A stretch of DNA of 56,154 nucleotides from positions 1 to 56,154 of the forward strand of contig JAGUXX010000225.1 in NCBI GenBank assembly GCA_020061585.1, written 5' to 3'. The notes under the pieces are model-generated. The model had not been told where the DNA came from. It worked only from the letters and a program-made list of their open reading frames with translations, and searched no databases. Below, one piece after another: positions 20,338-29,805 of the stretch. The stretch comes from Betaproteobacteria bacterium. GTDB lineage: Bacteria > Pseudomonadota > Gammaproteobacteria > Burkholderiales > Thiobacillaceae. The first letter of the stretch is position 1, and each line of letters opens with the position of its first letter. A program made the translations under genes and the position numbers.

Positions 20338-20960
20338 ACCTCGCCGATATCAACAACCTGGATCTGAAAGACATTACCAGCGCGCCGGCGCCGGTGCGCG
20401 CCATCGTGCTGGCATTCCTGTTCCTCGCCATCGTTGCCGGCGGCTGGTATCTGGTCTGGTCTGACGCCAAAATTGCCCTGAATGCCGCGCGGCAAGAGGA
20501 GCAAACCTTGCGCGCCAGTTACACGGTCAAAAAAGGCGAGGTCTATCACTACGAGGCGTATCAGCGTCGTTTGGTGGAAGTGGAGCAATCCCTCGCGGCG
20601 ATGCTGCGGCAACTGCCGGATCGTTCGCAAATGGACGCGTTGCTGACCGATATCAATCAGGTCGGCGTCGGTCGCGGTCTGGAGTTCAACCTGTTTCGTC
20701 CCGGTGGCGAATCGCTCGCCGATTTCTACGCCACCTTGCCGGTATCGATCAAGGTCAGCGGCAGCTATCACGATATCGGCGGCTTCGTCAGCGATCTGGC
20801 CAGGATGCCGCGCATCGTGACCTTGCACGACGTGATTCTGAGCCCGGACAAGGAAAGTTTGCTGAACATGGAGGCGCGGGTGCAGACCTACCGCTACCTC
20901 GACGAAAACGAGCTGGCGACGGTGCGCAGGCAGAAAACCGCCGGAGGTGCAAAAAAATGA
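20334..20960 (+). CDS. pilO: Type IV pilus assembly protein PilO
   Basis: A 208-residue inner-membrane protein with one membrane segment at about 24-42 (AIVLAFLFLAIVAGGWYLVW), a coiled coil with EEQTLRASYTVKKGE, and a C-terminal periplasmic domain (FYATLPVSIKVSGSYHDIGG and FVSDLARMPRIVTLHD) typical of PilO. The start overlaps the pilN stop by four bases and the stop overlaps the pilP start by four bases. It partners PilN and connects to PilP. Confidence 0.94.
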   Translation: MNLADINNLDLKDITSAPAPVRAIVLAFLFLAIVAGGWYLVWSDAKIALNAARQEEQTLRASYTVKKGEVYHYEAYQRRLVEVEQSLAAMLRQLPDRSQMDALLTDINQVGVGRGLEFNLFRPGGESLADFYATLPVSIKVSGSYHDIGGFVSDLARMPRIVTLHDVILSPDKESLLNMEARVQTYRYLDENELATVRRQKTAGGAKK

Positions 20961-21484
20961 CGCGACCCCGCTTGTTGATGGGTTGTACGCGGCGAGTCAT
21001 ACCGCTGGCCTTGGTGTTGCTTGCCGGCTGCGCCCAAGACGAATTCTCCGATCTGCGTGAATTCATGGCCAGTACTGGCGTGGCCTCTCAACCGCCGCTG
21101 GAATCCTTGCCGGCGGTCATGCCGCAGGAAGTCTTCATCTACGATCCGGGCGAGCATCCCGACCCGTTCAAGCCGCGCAGCCTCAAGCCGACCAAGAGTG
21201 GTGGCGAATTCCAGCCCGATCTGAGTCGCCCCAAAGGCCCGTTGGAGCAGTTTCCGCTTGACGGCTTGCGCATGGTCGGCACCATCAGCAAGGGCGGGCA
21301 GCAGTACGCGCTGGTGCGCTCACCGGAAAACACGCTGTTCCGCATCAAGAAGGGGGATTACATGGGTCTCAATTTCGGCCTGGTGATCGACATTACCGAA
21401 GCGAGTATCGAACTCAGGGAAACCGTCCAGGATGGCGTAGGCGACTGGACTGAAACGAAGGCCACTTTGGCACTTCAGGAGTAG
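20957..21484 (+). CDS. pilP: Type IV pilus lipoprotein PilP
   Basis: A 175-residue inner-membrane lipoprotein. The lipobox LLAGC follows a short hydrophobic signal, and the region EFMASTGVASQPPLESLPAV is the extended segment that runs along PilN/PilO. The C-terminal beta domain (PLEQFPLDGLRMVGTISKGG onward, with DYMGLNFGLVIDITEA) binds the N-terminal part of PilQ. It overlaps pilO by four bases and is followed by pilQ after 5 bp. Confidence 0.93.
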   Translation: MTRPRLLMGCTRRVIPLALVLLAGCAQDEFSDLREFMASTGVASQPPLESLPAVMPQEVFIYDPGEHPDPFKPRSLKPTKSGGEFQPDLSRPKGPLEQFPLDGLRMVGTISKGGQQYALVRSPENTLFRIKKGDYMGLNFGLVIDITEASIELRETVQDGVGDWTETKATLALQE

Positions 21485-21489
21485 GCGCA

Positions 21490-23721
21490 ATGAAAACCAA
21501 GCAAATCCAACGCAACAAGGCGCTGTTCTGGCCCGCTCTCATGGCAAGCCTCGCCTTGCTGACGGCTTGGCCGAGTTTCGCCGGCAACGTGTTGAACACG
21601 ATTACCCTGGCGGAAGGCGCCAACGAATCTCAGGTGATCAAGATCGGCCTGAGGGATCCGATCGACGAGATGCCGGTTTCGTTCGCCACCAGCAATCCGC
21701 ATCGTCTGGTGCTCGACTTCGCCAACACCAGCAACAGCATCGGCCGCGCCTTGCAGTCGCTGAACAGCGCCACGATCAAGAACTATCAGGTTGTTCAGGC
21801 CGGAGAACGCACCCGCGTGGTATTCAACCTCAACGTGCCGGCCAGCCACGAACTGCGCAAGGATCGCAATCAGATACTGGTGGTGCTGCAAGGCGCGCTC
21901 CCGGTTCAGGCAGCCGGCGCCCCGGCCAGCGCGCCGGCGCACTTCGCGGATGCCGGCACGAAACGTGAATACGCGATCCGCGATGTCGATTTTCGACGTG
22001 GCGGCGGCGGCGAGGGGCGCATCACCATCGGCTTGAGTGACCCGGGTGTCGGCATCGACATCCAGCACAAGGGCCGCGCCATTCAGGTCGACTTCCTCAA
22101 CACCAGCCTGCCTACCGCATTGCAGCGGCGTCTGGATGTCGCCGATTTCGCCACCCCGACACAGATCATCGAAACCTTCGAGCAAGGCAAGAATGTCCGC
22201 ATGCTGATCACCCCGAAAGGCAAATGGGACTATTCGGCGCACCAGACCGGCACGCAGTTCGTGCTCGACGTGCGCTCGCTCGACGACCCCAACCTGGCAA
22301 AGGGCGACAAACCGCAATACAGCGGCGAAAAACTCACCCTCAACTTCCAGAATGTGGAAGTTCGCTCGGTACTGCAAGTCATCGCCGACTTCACCGGTCT
22401 CAACATCATCGCCAGCGACACCGTCAGCGGCAACGTCACGCTGCGCCTGAAAGACGTGCCCTGGGATCAGGCGCTGGACATCATCATGCGCGCCAAGGGT
22501 CTCGACAAGCGTTCCAGCGGCAGCGTGATCTGGGTCGCCCCGCGCGACGAACTCGCCGCCAAGGAAAAGCAGGAACTGGAAGCCAAGAAATCGATGGCTG
22601 AACTGGAGTCGCTGGTGACCCGCAGTTATCGACTCAATTACTTGCGCGCGGATGAGGCGATGGCCGTGGTGTCGGGTGATTCCCGTTCTATCAACGCCAA
22701 CCAGGAAGCGGCGACCTGTTCGCCAAGTTCAACAGGTATCAAGGCGGATGTCTCTACCGGCGGGGCCAGTGGTTCCAGTTCCTCGACAACGACTCGTTCG
22801 GATGGATCCTCCGCATCCACTTCCTACAACGTAAACCGGGTGTTGTCGCAACGCGGCGGCGCGTCGCATGACCTGACCACCAATACGCTGGTTGTCACCG
22901 ATACGCTTGAACGGCATCTTGCTGTCGAGGAAGTTCTTAAAACGGTGGATCTGCCGTCCAAGCAAGTGATGATCGAGGCGCGCATCGTGCTGGCGGACGA
23001 CACCTTCAGCCGCGACCTGGGTGCCCGACTCGGTTTCCGCGGCAGCGGCAAGAGCGGCAGCACCAATTTTGGCGCAGGCACCTATGAAAGCTCGGCGATC
23101 GATGCCACCACCGCCTTCGGCACCACCGCGCCCACCGCCAACGTCAATCTCGGCGTGGCCGGCGCGCCCAGCCTCGGGTTCACCATCTTCAATGCCAATA
23201 CCGCCGCAATGCTGAGCCTGGAACTGCAGGCGCTGGAAGTCGACAATCGCGGCAAGATCGTCTCCAACCCGCGCGTGGTCACCACCAATCTGCGACCGGC
23301 GGTGATTCTGCAAGGCACGCAGATCCCCTACCAGACCACCAGCGGCACGCAGGGTACGCAAACCTCGTTCAAGGACGCCTTGCTGTGTCTGCTGGTATCG
23401 CCGCAAGTGCTCAACAACGACTCGATCATCCTCAACGTCGAAGTCACCAAGGATGCCCAGGGCGCCAACACCGATGCCGGCCCGGCGATCAACGTCCGCC
23501 GGGTCAAGACCCAGGTTCGGGTAAACAACGGCGAAACCGCCGTGCTCGGCGGCGTGTTCGAACAGACGGTGCGCAACGACACCGACAAAGTGCCGTTCCT
23601 CGGCGATCTGCCGGTGATCGGCAATCTGTTCAAGACCAACAACAAGTCCGACGCCAAATCCGAAATGCTGATTTTCCTGACGCCGAGAATCTTGCAGGAT
23701 GATCTGCTGTCGAGTCGCTAG
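21490..23721 (+). CDS. pilQ: Type IV pilus outer-membrane secretin PilQ
   Basis: A 743-residue secretin. An N-terminal signal peptide (hydrophobic ALFWPALMASLALLTAWPSF, cleavage probably after the following Ala) is followed by two AMIN domains (about 30-260), an N0/N1 domain from KLTLNFQNVEVRSVLQVIAD, and the secretin core with VMIEARIVLADDTFSRDLGA, VDNRGKIVSNPRVVT and the C-terminal VPFLGDLPVIGNLFK signature. A Ser/Thr/Gly-rich insertion (about 415-455, TGGASGSSSSTTTRSDGSS) interrupts the N1-secretin junction and is longer than usual. It forms the channel through which the pilus passes. Confidence 0.95.
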   Translation: MKTKQIQRNKALFWPALMASLALLTAWPSFAGNVLNTITLAEGANESQVIKIGLRDPIDEMPVSFATSNPHRLVLDFANTSNSIGRALQSLNSATIKNYQVVQAGERTRVVFNLNVPASHELRKDRNQILVVLQGALPVQAAGAPASAPAHFADAGTKREYAIRDVDFRRGGGGEGRITIGLSDPGVGIDIQHKGRAIQVDFLNTSLPTALQRRLDVADFATPTQIIETFEQGKNVRMLITPKGKWDYSAHQTGTQFVLDVRSLDDPNLAKGDKPQYSGEKLTLNFQNVEVRSVLQVIADFTGLNIIASDTVSGNVTLRLKDVPWDQALDIIMRAKGLDKRSSGSVIWVAPRDELAAKEKQELEAKKSMAELESLVTRSYRLNYLRADEAMAVVSGDSRSINANQEAATCSPSSTGIKADVSTGGASGSSSSTTTRSDGSSASTSYNVNRVLSQRGGASHDLTTNTLVVTDTLERHLAVEEVLKTVDLPSKQVMIEARIVLADDTFSRDLGARLGFRGSGKSGSTNFGAGTYESSAIDATTAFGTTAPTANVNLGVAGAPSLGFTIFNANTAAMLSLELQALEVDNRGKIVSNPRVVTTNLRPAVILQGTQIPYQTTSGTQGTQTSFKDALLCLLVSPQVLNNDSIILNVEVTKDAQGANTDAGPAINVRRVKTQVRVNNGETAVLGGVFEQTVRNDTDKVPFLGDLPVIGNLFKTNNKSDAKSEMLIFLTPRILQDDLLSSR

Positions 23722-23818
23722 ATGTGAAATCACCTCCATCGAGACAATCAGAACGGATTGCTTGAGTTAAAGCCAATTTAATTGCTACACCAGCCGCAAC
23801 AGAAATGGGGAATCAACG

Positions 23819-25780
23819 ATGTACGACATGAAAACAATTAAAGGTCTGCTCCTGGCCGGGGTGTTCGGACTTGCCGGTCTGTTGGCGGGCTGTGGTGGGG
23901 GCGGGGCGTCGGGAAGTTCTGACGATACAGATGGAAGCGGGGGGGGAAGTTCGGCCGAGGCAAGCTTGACTCTGACCATGACTGACCCTTCCACTGGCAA
24001 TGAAAGCAATTCCCTGGCATCAGGGTCGCCGCTGACTTTGACCGCTTTGGTGCGAGACTCGGATGGGGCCGTTGTTCCGAACGCCGTAGTCACGTTCACG
24101 ACCGATGCTGAATACGGCGTTTTCAGCCCGTCATCGGGAACCGCGCTCACGAATGCCAGCGGTATAGCCAGTCTGACGCTGAGCGCTGGCGTGAATACCG
24201 GGGCGGCGACGGTTACCGCCACGGCGACAGCAGGAACGGAAGCCGTCAGCCAAAATGCCGGCTATAGCGTCAATGTCGCGGCCCTGGGTTTGAGTTCGCT
24301 GACGTTCGGTGCAAGTCCACTGTCCGCCTATGGCACAACCAGCGTTACCGTCAACGTGACCAGTGGTGGCGCTCCATATACGACGCCGGTCGATGTATTC
24401 TTTACCTCGACATGCGCGGCATCAACGCCGAGCAAGGCAGAACTCCCCGCCAGCGTGAGATCCGTAAATGGTGTCGCCACGGCCTCCTATCGTGATCTTG
24501 GTTGCGGGGCGAATGACGTTGTTACCGCCTCTTTGTCTGGAGGCGCTTCAAGTAATGCAACCTTGGTGGTGAGTTCGCCCAGTTTGAGTTCCATTCGGTT
24601 TGTCTCCGCCGATCCGACCAGTATCAGCGTTCAAGGCATGGGCGGTACCGAGGTTTCGACTGTCAAGTTCGAGGTGCTTGACAGTGGTGGCACCCCCATC
24701 AGCGGTCAAGAAGTCGAGTTCTCGTTGAATACAACTGTTGGCGGCCTAGATCTGACTGCCGATACGGCGGTATCGAATGCTTTGGGCGAGGTTGTAACGC
24801 TGGTCGTCTCCGGTACTGTGCCGACACCGGTCAGAGTAACCGCAAGTACGACCGGCGCAACTGTGGTAACCAGCCAATCCAGCCAACTTTATGTATCTAC
24901 CATGATTCCCGACCAGTCACATTTTTCGCTCAGCGCGGAGAAGTTGTATCTGGAGGCGTTGAACACGGATGGTGTGACCACCTCAGTGACGGCCCGGCTC
25001 GCCGATCGCGCCGGCAACCCGGTACCTGACAACACGGCTGTGGTGTTCACAACCGAGGGTGGGTCCATCGTATCAGGTTGCCTGACGACGAATGGGGTAT
25101 GCACCGTTACCTGGACCAGCCAGAATCCGCGTCCCTCGAATGGCCGGTCTACCGTTTTGGCCTATGCGGTGGGTGAAGAGTCATATACCGATCTGAACGG
25201 CAATGGGCGCTATGATGCTGGCGAACCCTTCGGCGATCTCGGTGAGGCTTTCCGCGATGATGACGAAGATGGCATTCGCGATGCGGGTAGCGAGATCTTC
25301 GTGGATTTCAATTCGAACGGCAGCTACAGCGCTGCGGGTGATGCGGCGTTTACTGGCGTGCTGTGCAATTCGGGCTGTAGCGTCTCGGCAAACAATGTAA
25401 ATGTTCGCGATTCCTTGGTGCTGACCTTTTCCGGGTCAACGCCGATTTTGCCGATCATCAGCCCAGGATCTATCGACTTGGGTGGCTGTGGCGCAGGCGC
25501 TCCAGGGAGCATACATTCCGCCACGCTTACCGTTGTGGATGTAAACGGCAATTCCTTGCCGTCTGGAACCACGATAAGCGCTACAACCACCAACGGGGTA
25601 CTAGTCGGGGTGTCTTCATTCACTGTGCCCGCGACCGGGGCTACCTCATTCACGGTAAACATCCAGAATGATTCAACTGGCACGCCATGCGCGGATTCAA
25701 CACCATCTGGAACGCTTACCGTAACAACGAGTACGCCAGCCAGTATTGTTACCAGTGATGTCATACCGGTCAGTAATTGA
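23819..25780 (+). CDS. Ig-like (Big_1/invasin-type) repeat lipoprotein
   Basis: A 653-residue predicted lipoprotein: signal KTIKGLLLAGVFGLAGLL ends in the lipobox LAGC, followed by a Gly/Ser/Asp-rich linker. The body holds several bacterial Ig-like domains; repeats with the pattern 'DSDGAVVPNAVVTFTT', 'DSGGTPISGQEVEFSL', 'DRAGNPVPDNTAVVFTT' and 'DVNGNSLPSGTTISAT' mark at least four. Between two of them, DLNGNGRYDAGEPFGDLGEA, DDDEDGIRDAG and DFNSNGSYSAAGD resemble calcium-binding dockerin/EF-hand-like loops. Base composition is visibly less GC-rich at third positions than in pilQ. It starts 97 bp after pilQ. It may be a surface adhesin or pilus-associated factor; the role is not established. 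Confidence 0.8.
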   Translation: MYDMKTIKGLLLAGVFGLAGLLAGCGGGGASGSSDDTDGSGGGSSAEASLTLTMTDPSTGNESNSLASGSPLTLTALVRDSDGAVVPNAVVTFTTDAEYGVFSPSSGTALTNASGIASLTLSAGVNTGAATVTATATAGTEAVSQNAGYSVNVAALGLSSLTFGASPLSAYGTTSVTVNVTSGGAPYTTPVDVFFTSTCAASTPSKAELPASVRSVNGVATASYRDLGCGANDVVTASLSGGASSNATLVVSSPSLSSIRFVSADPTSISVQGMGGTEVSTVKFEVLDSGGTPISGQEVEFSLNTTVGGLDLTADTAVSNALGEVVTLVVSGTVPTPVRVTASTTGATVVTSQSSQLYVSTMIPDQSHFSLSAEKLYLEALNTDGVTTSVTARLADRAGNPVPDNTAVVFTTEGGSIVSGCLTTNGVCTVTWTSQNPRPSNGRSTVLAYAVGEESYTDLNGNGRYDAGEPFGDLGEAFRDDDEDGIRDAGSEIFVDFNSNGSYSAAGDAAFTGVLCNSGCSVSANNVNVRDSLVLTFSGSTPILPIISPGSIDLGGCGAGAPGSIHSATLTVVDVNGNSLPSGTTISATTTNGVLVGVSSFTVPATGATSFTVNIQNDSTGTPCADSTPSGTLTVTTSTPASIVTSDVIPVSN

Positions 25781-25790
25781 ATCCTGTCGG

Positions 25791-25828
25791 GAATCCCGGT
25801 TCGTTCATCATGAATTCCGCCGGGATTC
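25791..25828 (+). terminator. Inverted repeat after the Ig-like lipoprotein gene
   Basis: GAATCCCGG (25791-25799) pairs with CCGGGATTC (25820-25828), and the loop contains a second palindrome TTCATCATGAA. It starts 10 bp after the stop and has no T-run, so it is either a rho-dependent type 3' structure or a small repeat element. The following gap to 26232 (about 400 bp) holds no gene I can support; it contains a few short stems but nothing recognisable. Confidence 0.4.
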
Positions 25829-26232
25829 AGCAGGTTATGATTGCTGTCGCTTATTGCTCACCTTGAGCGGCTGGGTACACTTCGGCGAGCATTTTGCTTG
25901 TAGGAAAGTACGTCGCTGCCCTTTCAAGACAAGCAGGGTATGAATAGGGTGGCTTGAGTTCTGAGGCCGCGGCCCTTGGTCAGCGTTAGCCGCGCTTCAA
26001 GTCGCTTGGAGCGCTGGCTTGAGAAGTGGGCAAGCACAGCGGTAACAGATTGGCGGCGACGCTTGCGCTCTGAATTTAAACGCAGGTTTCGCCCAACTGC
26101 CTTTTAGCCTGAGAAGCGTTGCACGCATCCGCGCGGGAAATGTTTCCGATAGGCTCCCAGGGTTATAAGTCCCATACGACGACTGGCGTTGCACTAGGAC
26201 TACCCGCCGTCGGCTGGTATGCGGTGTGTTGG

Positions 26233-27606
<1,374 letters not shown>

Positions 27607-27669
27607 GGGCTAGTTCGATTGGTGAAGGGAATGACGGAGGGTAGTCGCCGCGGTCGTGGTGTCATGGGG

Positions 27670-29100
27670 TTAAGCCGCCGGTAGCCGGATGCGAAATTCC
27701 GCGCCGCCTTCGGGGCGATTGGTGACGCCGATGCAGCCGCCGTGTTCTTCGATGATCTCGAAGGCGATGAACAGCCCGAGTCCGCTGCCTTGGCCGACCG
27801 CCTTGGTGGTGTAGAACGGGTCGAACACCCGTTCCTGGTGCTCGGCCGGAATGCCGGGGCCAGTGTCGCCGAGCAGCAGATCGACGACCGCGTTGCCGGG
27901 GCGACATTGGCCGGTCAACCCAGGCAGCAGATCATATTTACCGACCACCCCGGCCTGCGCGGCGATGCTTAGAACGCCCCGCGCGCCCATGGCGTCGTAG
28001 GCATTGACGATCAGATTCAGCAGCACCTGTTGCAGGCGCGGGCGGTCGCCGCTGACCGTAAGAGCCGCCGCGATGTCGACGCGCACCTCGACGCCGGGCG
28101 GCCGTTTGGCTTTCAGAAAACGCAGGGTTTCCTCGACCAACTCGGCCAGCGGTACCGGCGCGGGCTTGAATTCACGGTCGCCGGCATAGTCCAGCAGGGC
28201 GCGCACAATGCGCCGGGCGCGCAGGGTTTCGGCATCGATGTCAGCGATCAGTTGCTGCTGAAATGTCGGATCGATGCCGGCGTCTTCCCGCAGGATCTGC
28301 GCCGAAGAAGAAATATTCGATAACGGGTTGTTCAACTCGTGCGCCACGCCCGACAGCAATGTGCCCAGCGATGCCAGCTTTTCAGCGCGCACCAGAGTGT
28401 GTTGACGGCGCTCCAGTTCGTCCAGAACATGGTTGAAAGCGGCGGCCAGCGACACCAGTTCGCGTTCCCGGCTGTCCAGCGCCAGCCGGGTGAGCTGGCC
28501 GCTGGCCACCGCTTCCATGCGCGCCTCCATGGCCTGCAACGGGCGCGCGACCTGGCGCGCCAGCACAATGCCGGTCAGGGTCAGCAAGGCCGCCACCACC
28601 GCCAGCCAGATCAGCAGACTGCGCCGATGCGCGGTCAACGCCGCATTCAGCGAGTCGCGCTCCAGCGCCGCCAGTTGCTCGCCGACGGTGACCAGGCGAT
28701 TGCCCAACATGCGCGCCGCATTGGCCAGGGCTTCGTCGAGCGGCTGCTCGGCATGCGCCTGCATCGCCGCGACATAGCGATCGAGATCGGCGATCAGTCG
28801 ACCCGCGCTGCCGCGGCCGGCCAGCGTGTCGAGTCCAGTCGCGTCGCGCAGCAGGATTTCCCGGGCGCGCTGGGCGTAGCGGGCGTGATCCGCCAGGTCG
28901 CCGGCCTGTTGGTAAAGGAAATGGTTTTTTTCGAACCGCCGCATTTCCAGCGTCGCGTCGACCAGTTCCGCCACCTTGCTGCCTTCGCGCGCCTTGTCGG
29001 CGATGCGGTCGAGTTCGATCAGCGCCCCCGCCGACAGGCCGATGATCAGCGCGGCGAGGGCGAGATAGACGAAAACAATCTTGGCTTGCAGGGAATGCAT
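27670..29100 (-). CDS. Membrane-bound sensor histidine kinase
   Basis: A 476-residue kinase with a membrane segment at about 8-28 (IVFVYLALAALIIGLSAGAL), a roughly 130-residue helical periplasmic domain, a second membrane segment (SLLIWLAVVAALLTLTGIVL), then a HAMP domain. The HisKA H-box is SGVAHELNNPLSNISSSAQI, and the ATPase domain has LNLIVNAYDAMG (N-box), LLGDTGPGIP (G1) and GSGLGLFIAFEIIEEHGG (G2). This architecture resembles NtrB/ZraS-type partners of NtrC-family activators. It is transcribed away from the SulP/hydrogenase-like operon, and its start is only 10 bp from the palindrome at 29110. Confidence 0.9.
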   Translation of the reverse strand: MHSLQAKIVFVYLALAALIIGLSAGALIELDRIADKAREGSKVAELVDATLEMRRFEKNHFLYQQAGDLADHARYAQRAREILLRDATGLDTLAGRGSAGRLIADLDRYVAAMQAHAEQPLDEALANAARMLGNRLVTVGEQLAALERDSLNAALTAHRRSLLIWLAVVAALLTLTGIVLARQVARPLQAMEARMEAVASGQLTRLALDSRERELVSLAAAFNHVLDELERRQHTLVRAEKLASLGTLLSGVAHELNNPLSNISSSAQILREDAGIDPTFQQQLIADIDAETLRARRIVRALLDYAGDREFKPAPVPLAELVEETLRFLKAKRPPGVEVRVDIAAALTVSGDRPRLQQVLLNLIVNAYDAMGARGVLSIAAQAGVVGKYDLLPGLTGQCRPGNAVVDLLLGDTGPGIPAEHQERVFDPFYTTKAVGQGSGLGLFIAFEIIEEHGGCIGVTNRPEGGAEFRIRLPAA

Positions 29101-29109
29101 GCGGCGGAG

Positions 29110-29127
29110 TGTAACAGCGGTGTTGCA
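29110..29127. promoter_or_regulatory. Candidate upstream activator site (palindrome) for the sigma-54 regulator
   Basis: TGTAACA-GCGG-TGTTGCA is an imperfect inverted repeat with 7-base arms (one mismatched pair). It is centred about 107 bp upstream of the start site implied by the -24/-12 element at 29200, the distance usual for NtrC-family enhancer sites. It also lies just before the kinase start, so it could serve both directions. A second palindrome, TTGAT-N7-ATCAA (29161-29177), sits nearer the promoter. Confidence 0.5.
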
Positions 29128-29199
29128 ATATGAAACGTATGAATTTCGAGTTCTGTAAGATTGATATTTATAATCAACAAGTTAACGAATTATTTTGAA

Positions 29200-29215
29200 T
29201 GGCACGATTGCTGCT
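29200..29215 (+). promoter_or_regulatory. Sigma-54 (-24/-12) promoter of the SulP/hydrogenase-like operon
   Basis: TGGCACG-ATTG-CTGCT matches the sigma-54 consensus TGGCACG-N4-TTGCW at every fixed position but one (C for the first T of TTGC). GG (29201-29202) and GC (29213-29214) have the required 10-base spacing. The start site would fall near 29226. The adjacent divergent gene pair encodes a GAFTGA-containing activator and its kinase. Confidence 0.75.
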
Positions 29216-29249
29216 AATGATAAAGGGTCGTCATTTACGCCCTATCGCC

Positions 29250-29420
29250 ATGCGTGCCACGCCCGAACAAACCTACCTAGCCGAACGTCTGCAATCCGCC
29301 CGAGGGTTGGGCTGGCCGGTCGACACCGGCGCCAAGCCGCCGGCGGCGACTTCGTTCTGGCAAGCCATACGCGATGTGCCGCGGCGCCTGCTGACGATCT
29401 GCTTGCGCTTCGCCCGCTGA
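29250..29420 (+). CDS. Small ORF, first of the sigma-54 operon (unknown)
   Basis: A 56-residue basic peptide, starting MRATPEQTYLAERLQSARGL and ending in the amphipathic RRLLTICLRFAR. An in-frame ATG at 29199 overlaps the -24 element and would lie upstream of the predicted start site, so the ATG at 29250 is preferred. There is no strong ribosome-binding site. It is followed after 7 bp by the Usp-like gene. I recognise no family; the AT-to-GC shift at its start and its codon usage look coding, but this is a moderate-confidence call. Confidence 0.45.
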   Translation: MRATPEQTYLAERLQSARGLGWPVDTGAKPPAATSFWQAIRDVPRRLLTICLRFAR

Positions 29421-29427
29421 AGCGAGC

Positions 29428-29802
29428 ATGAGACGTCGCATCGTCGTCGCGCTGCGGCCGGTGTCGCCGGTGGAGCGCCTGCTGAAAGTCGGCGCCGCGC
29501 TGTGTCGTCGCCTGGAAGCCGAACTGGAAGTGCTGGCCGACCCGACGCGGCCGGATTGGGCGGACATCGAAGCGCGTCTCGCCGCGCTGGAAGCCGATGG
29601 CGTCGACTGCCGCCTGACACCGGCGGCGGGGCTGGACGCGAAGCGGGTCGTCGAGCACGCGCGCAGCCATGAATGCGTGACTTCCGTGGTGGTCGGGCGT
29701 CCCGCCGCCTGGGCCGGCGACAGCCACGGCGATCCCTGGAGCAAGCTGGAATGTCCGCTGGTGGCGGCATCCGATTCCCCCGATTTACCCGAAGAAAACT
29801 GA
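29428..29802 (+). CDS. Usp-like small protein
   Basis: A 124-residue soluble protein. It starts MRRRIVVALRPVSPVERLLK and has the alternating strand-helix layout of universal stress proteins: VALRP strand, GAALCRRLEAELEVLAD helix/strand, AKRVVEHARSHECVTSVVVG, then LECPLVAAS, which mirrors the usual final 'hadcPVLvV' strand. The ATP-binding G-x2-G-x9-G-S/T motif is not intact, so nucleotide binding is doubtful. It ends 3 bp before the SulP gene, suggesting translational coupling and a regulatory role toward the transporter or the downstream complex. Family assignment is by fold pattern only. Confidence 0.55.
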   Translation: MRRRIVVALRPVSPVERLLKVGAALCRRLEAELEVLADPTRPDWADIEARLAALEADGVDCRLTPAAGLDAKRVVEHARSHECVTSVVVGRPAAWAGDSHGDPWSKLECPLVAASDSPDLPEEN

Positions 29803-29805
29803 GCC

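Noticed and set aside
25860-26232. Possible remnant gene or mobile element in the gap after the Ig-like protein
   Set aside because: A 94-codon minus-strand frame exists (25997-26281), but it overlaps the activator gene end, has no recognisable family and lacks a ribosome-binding site.
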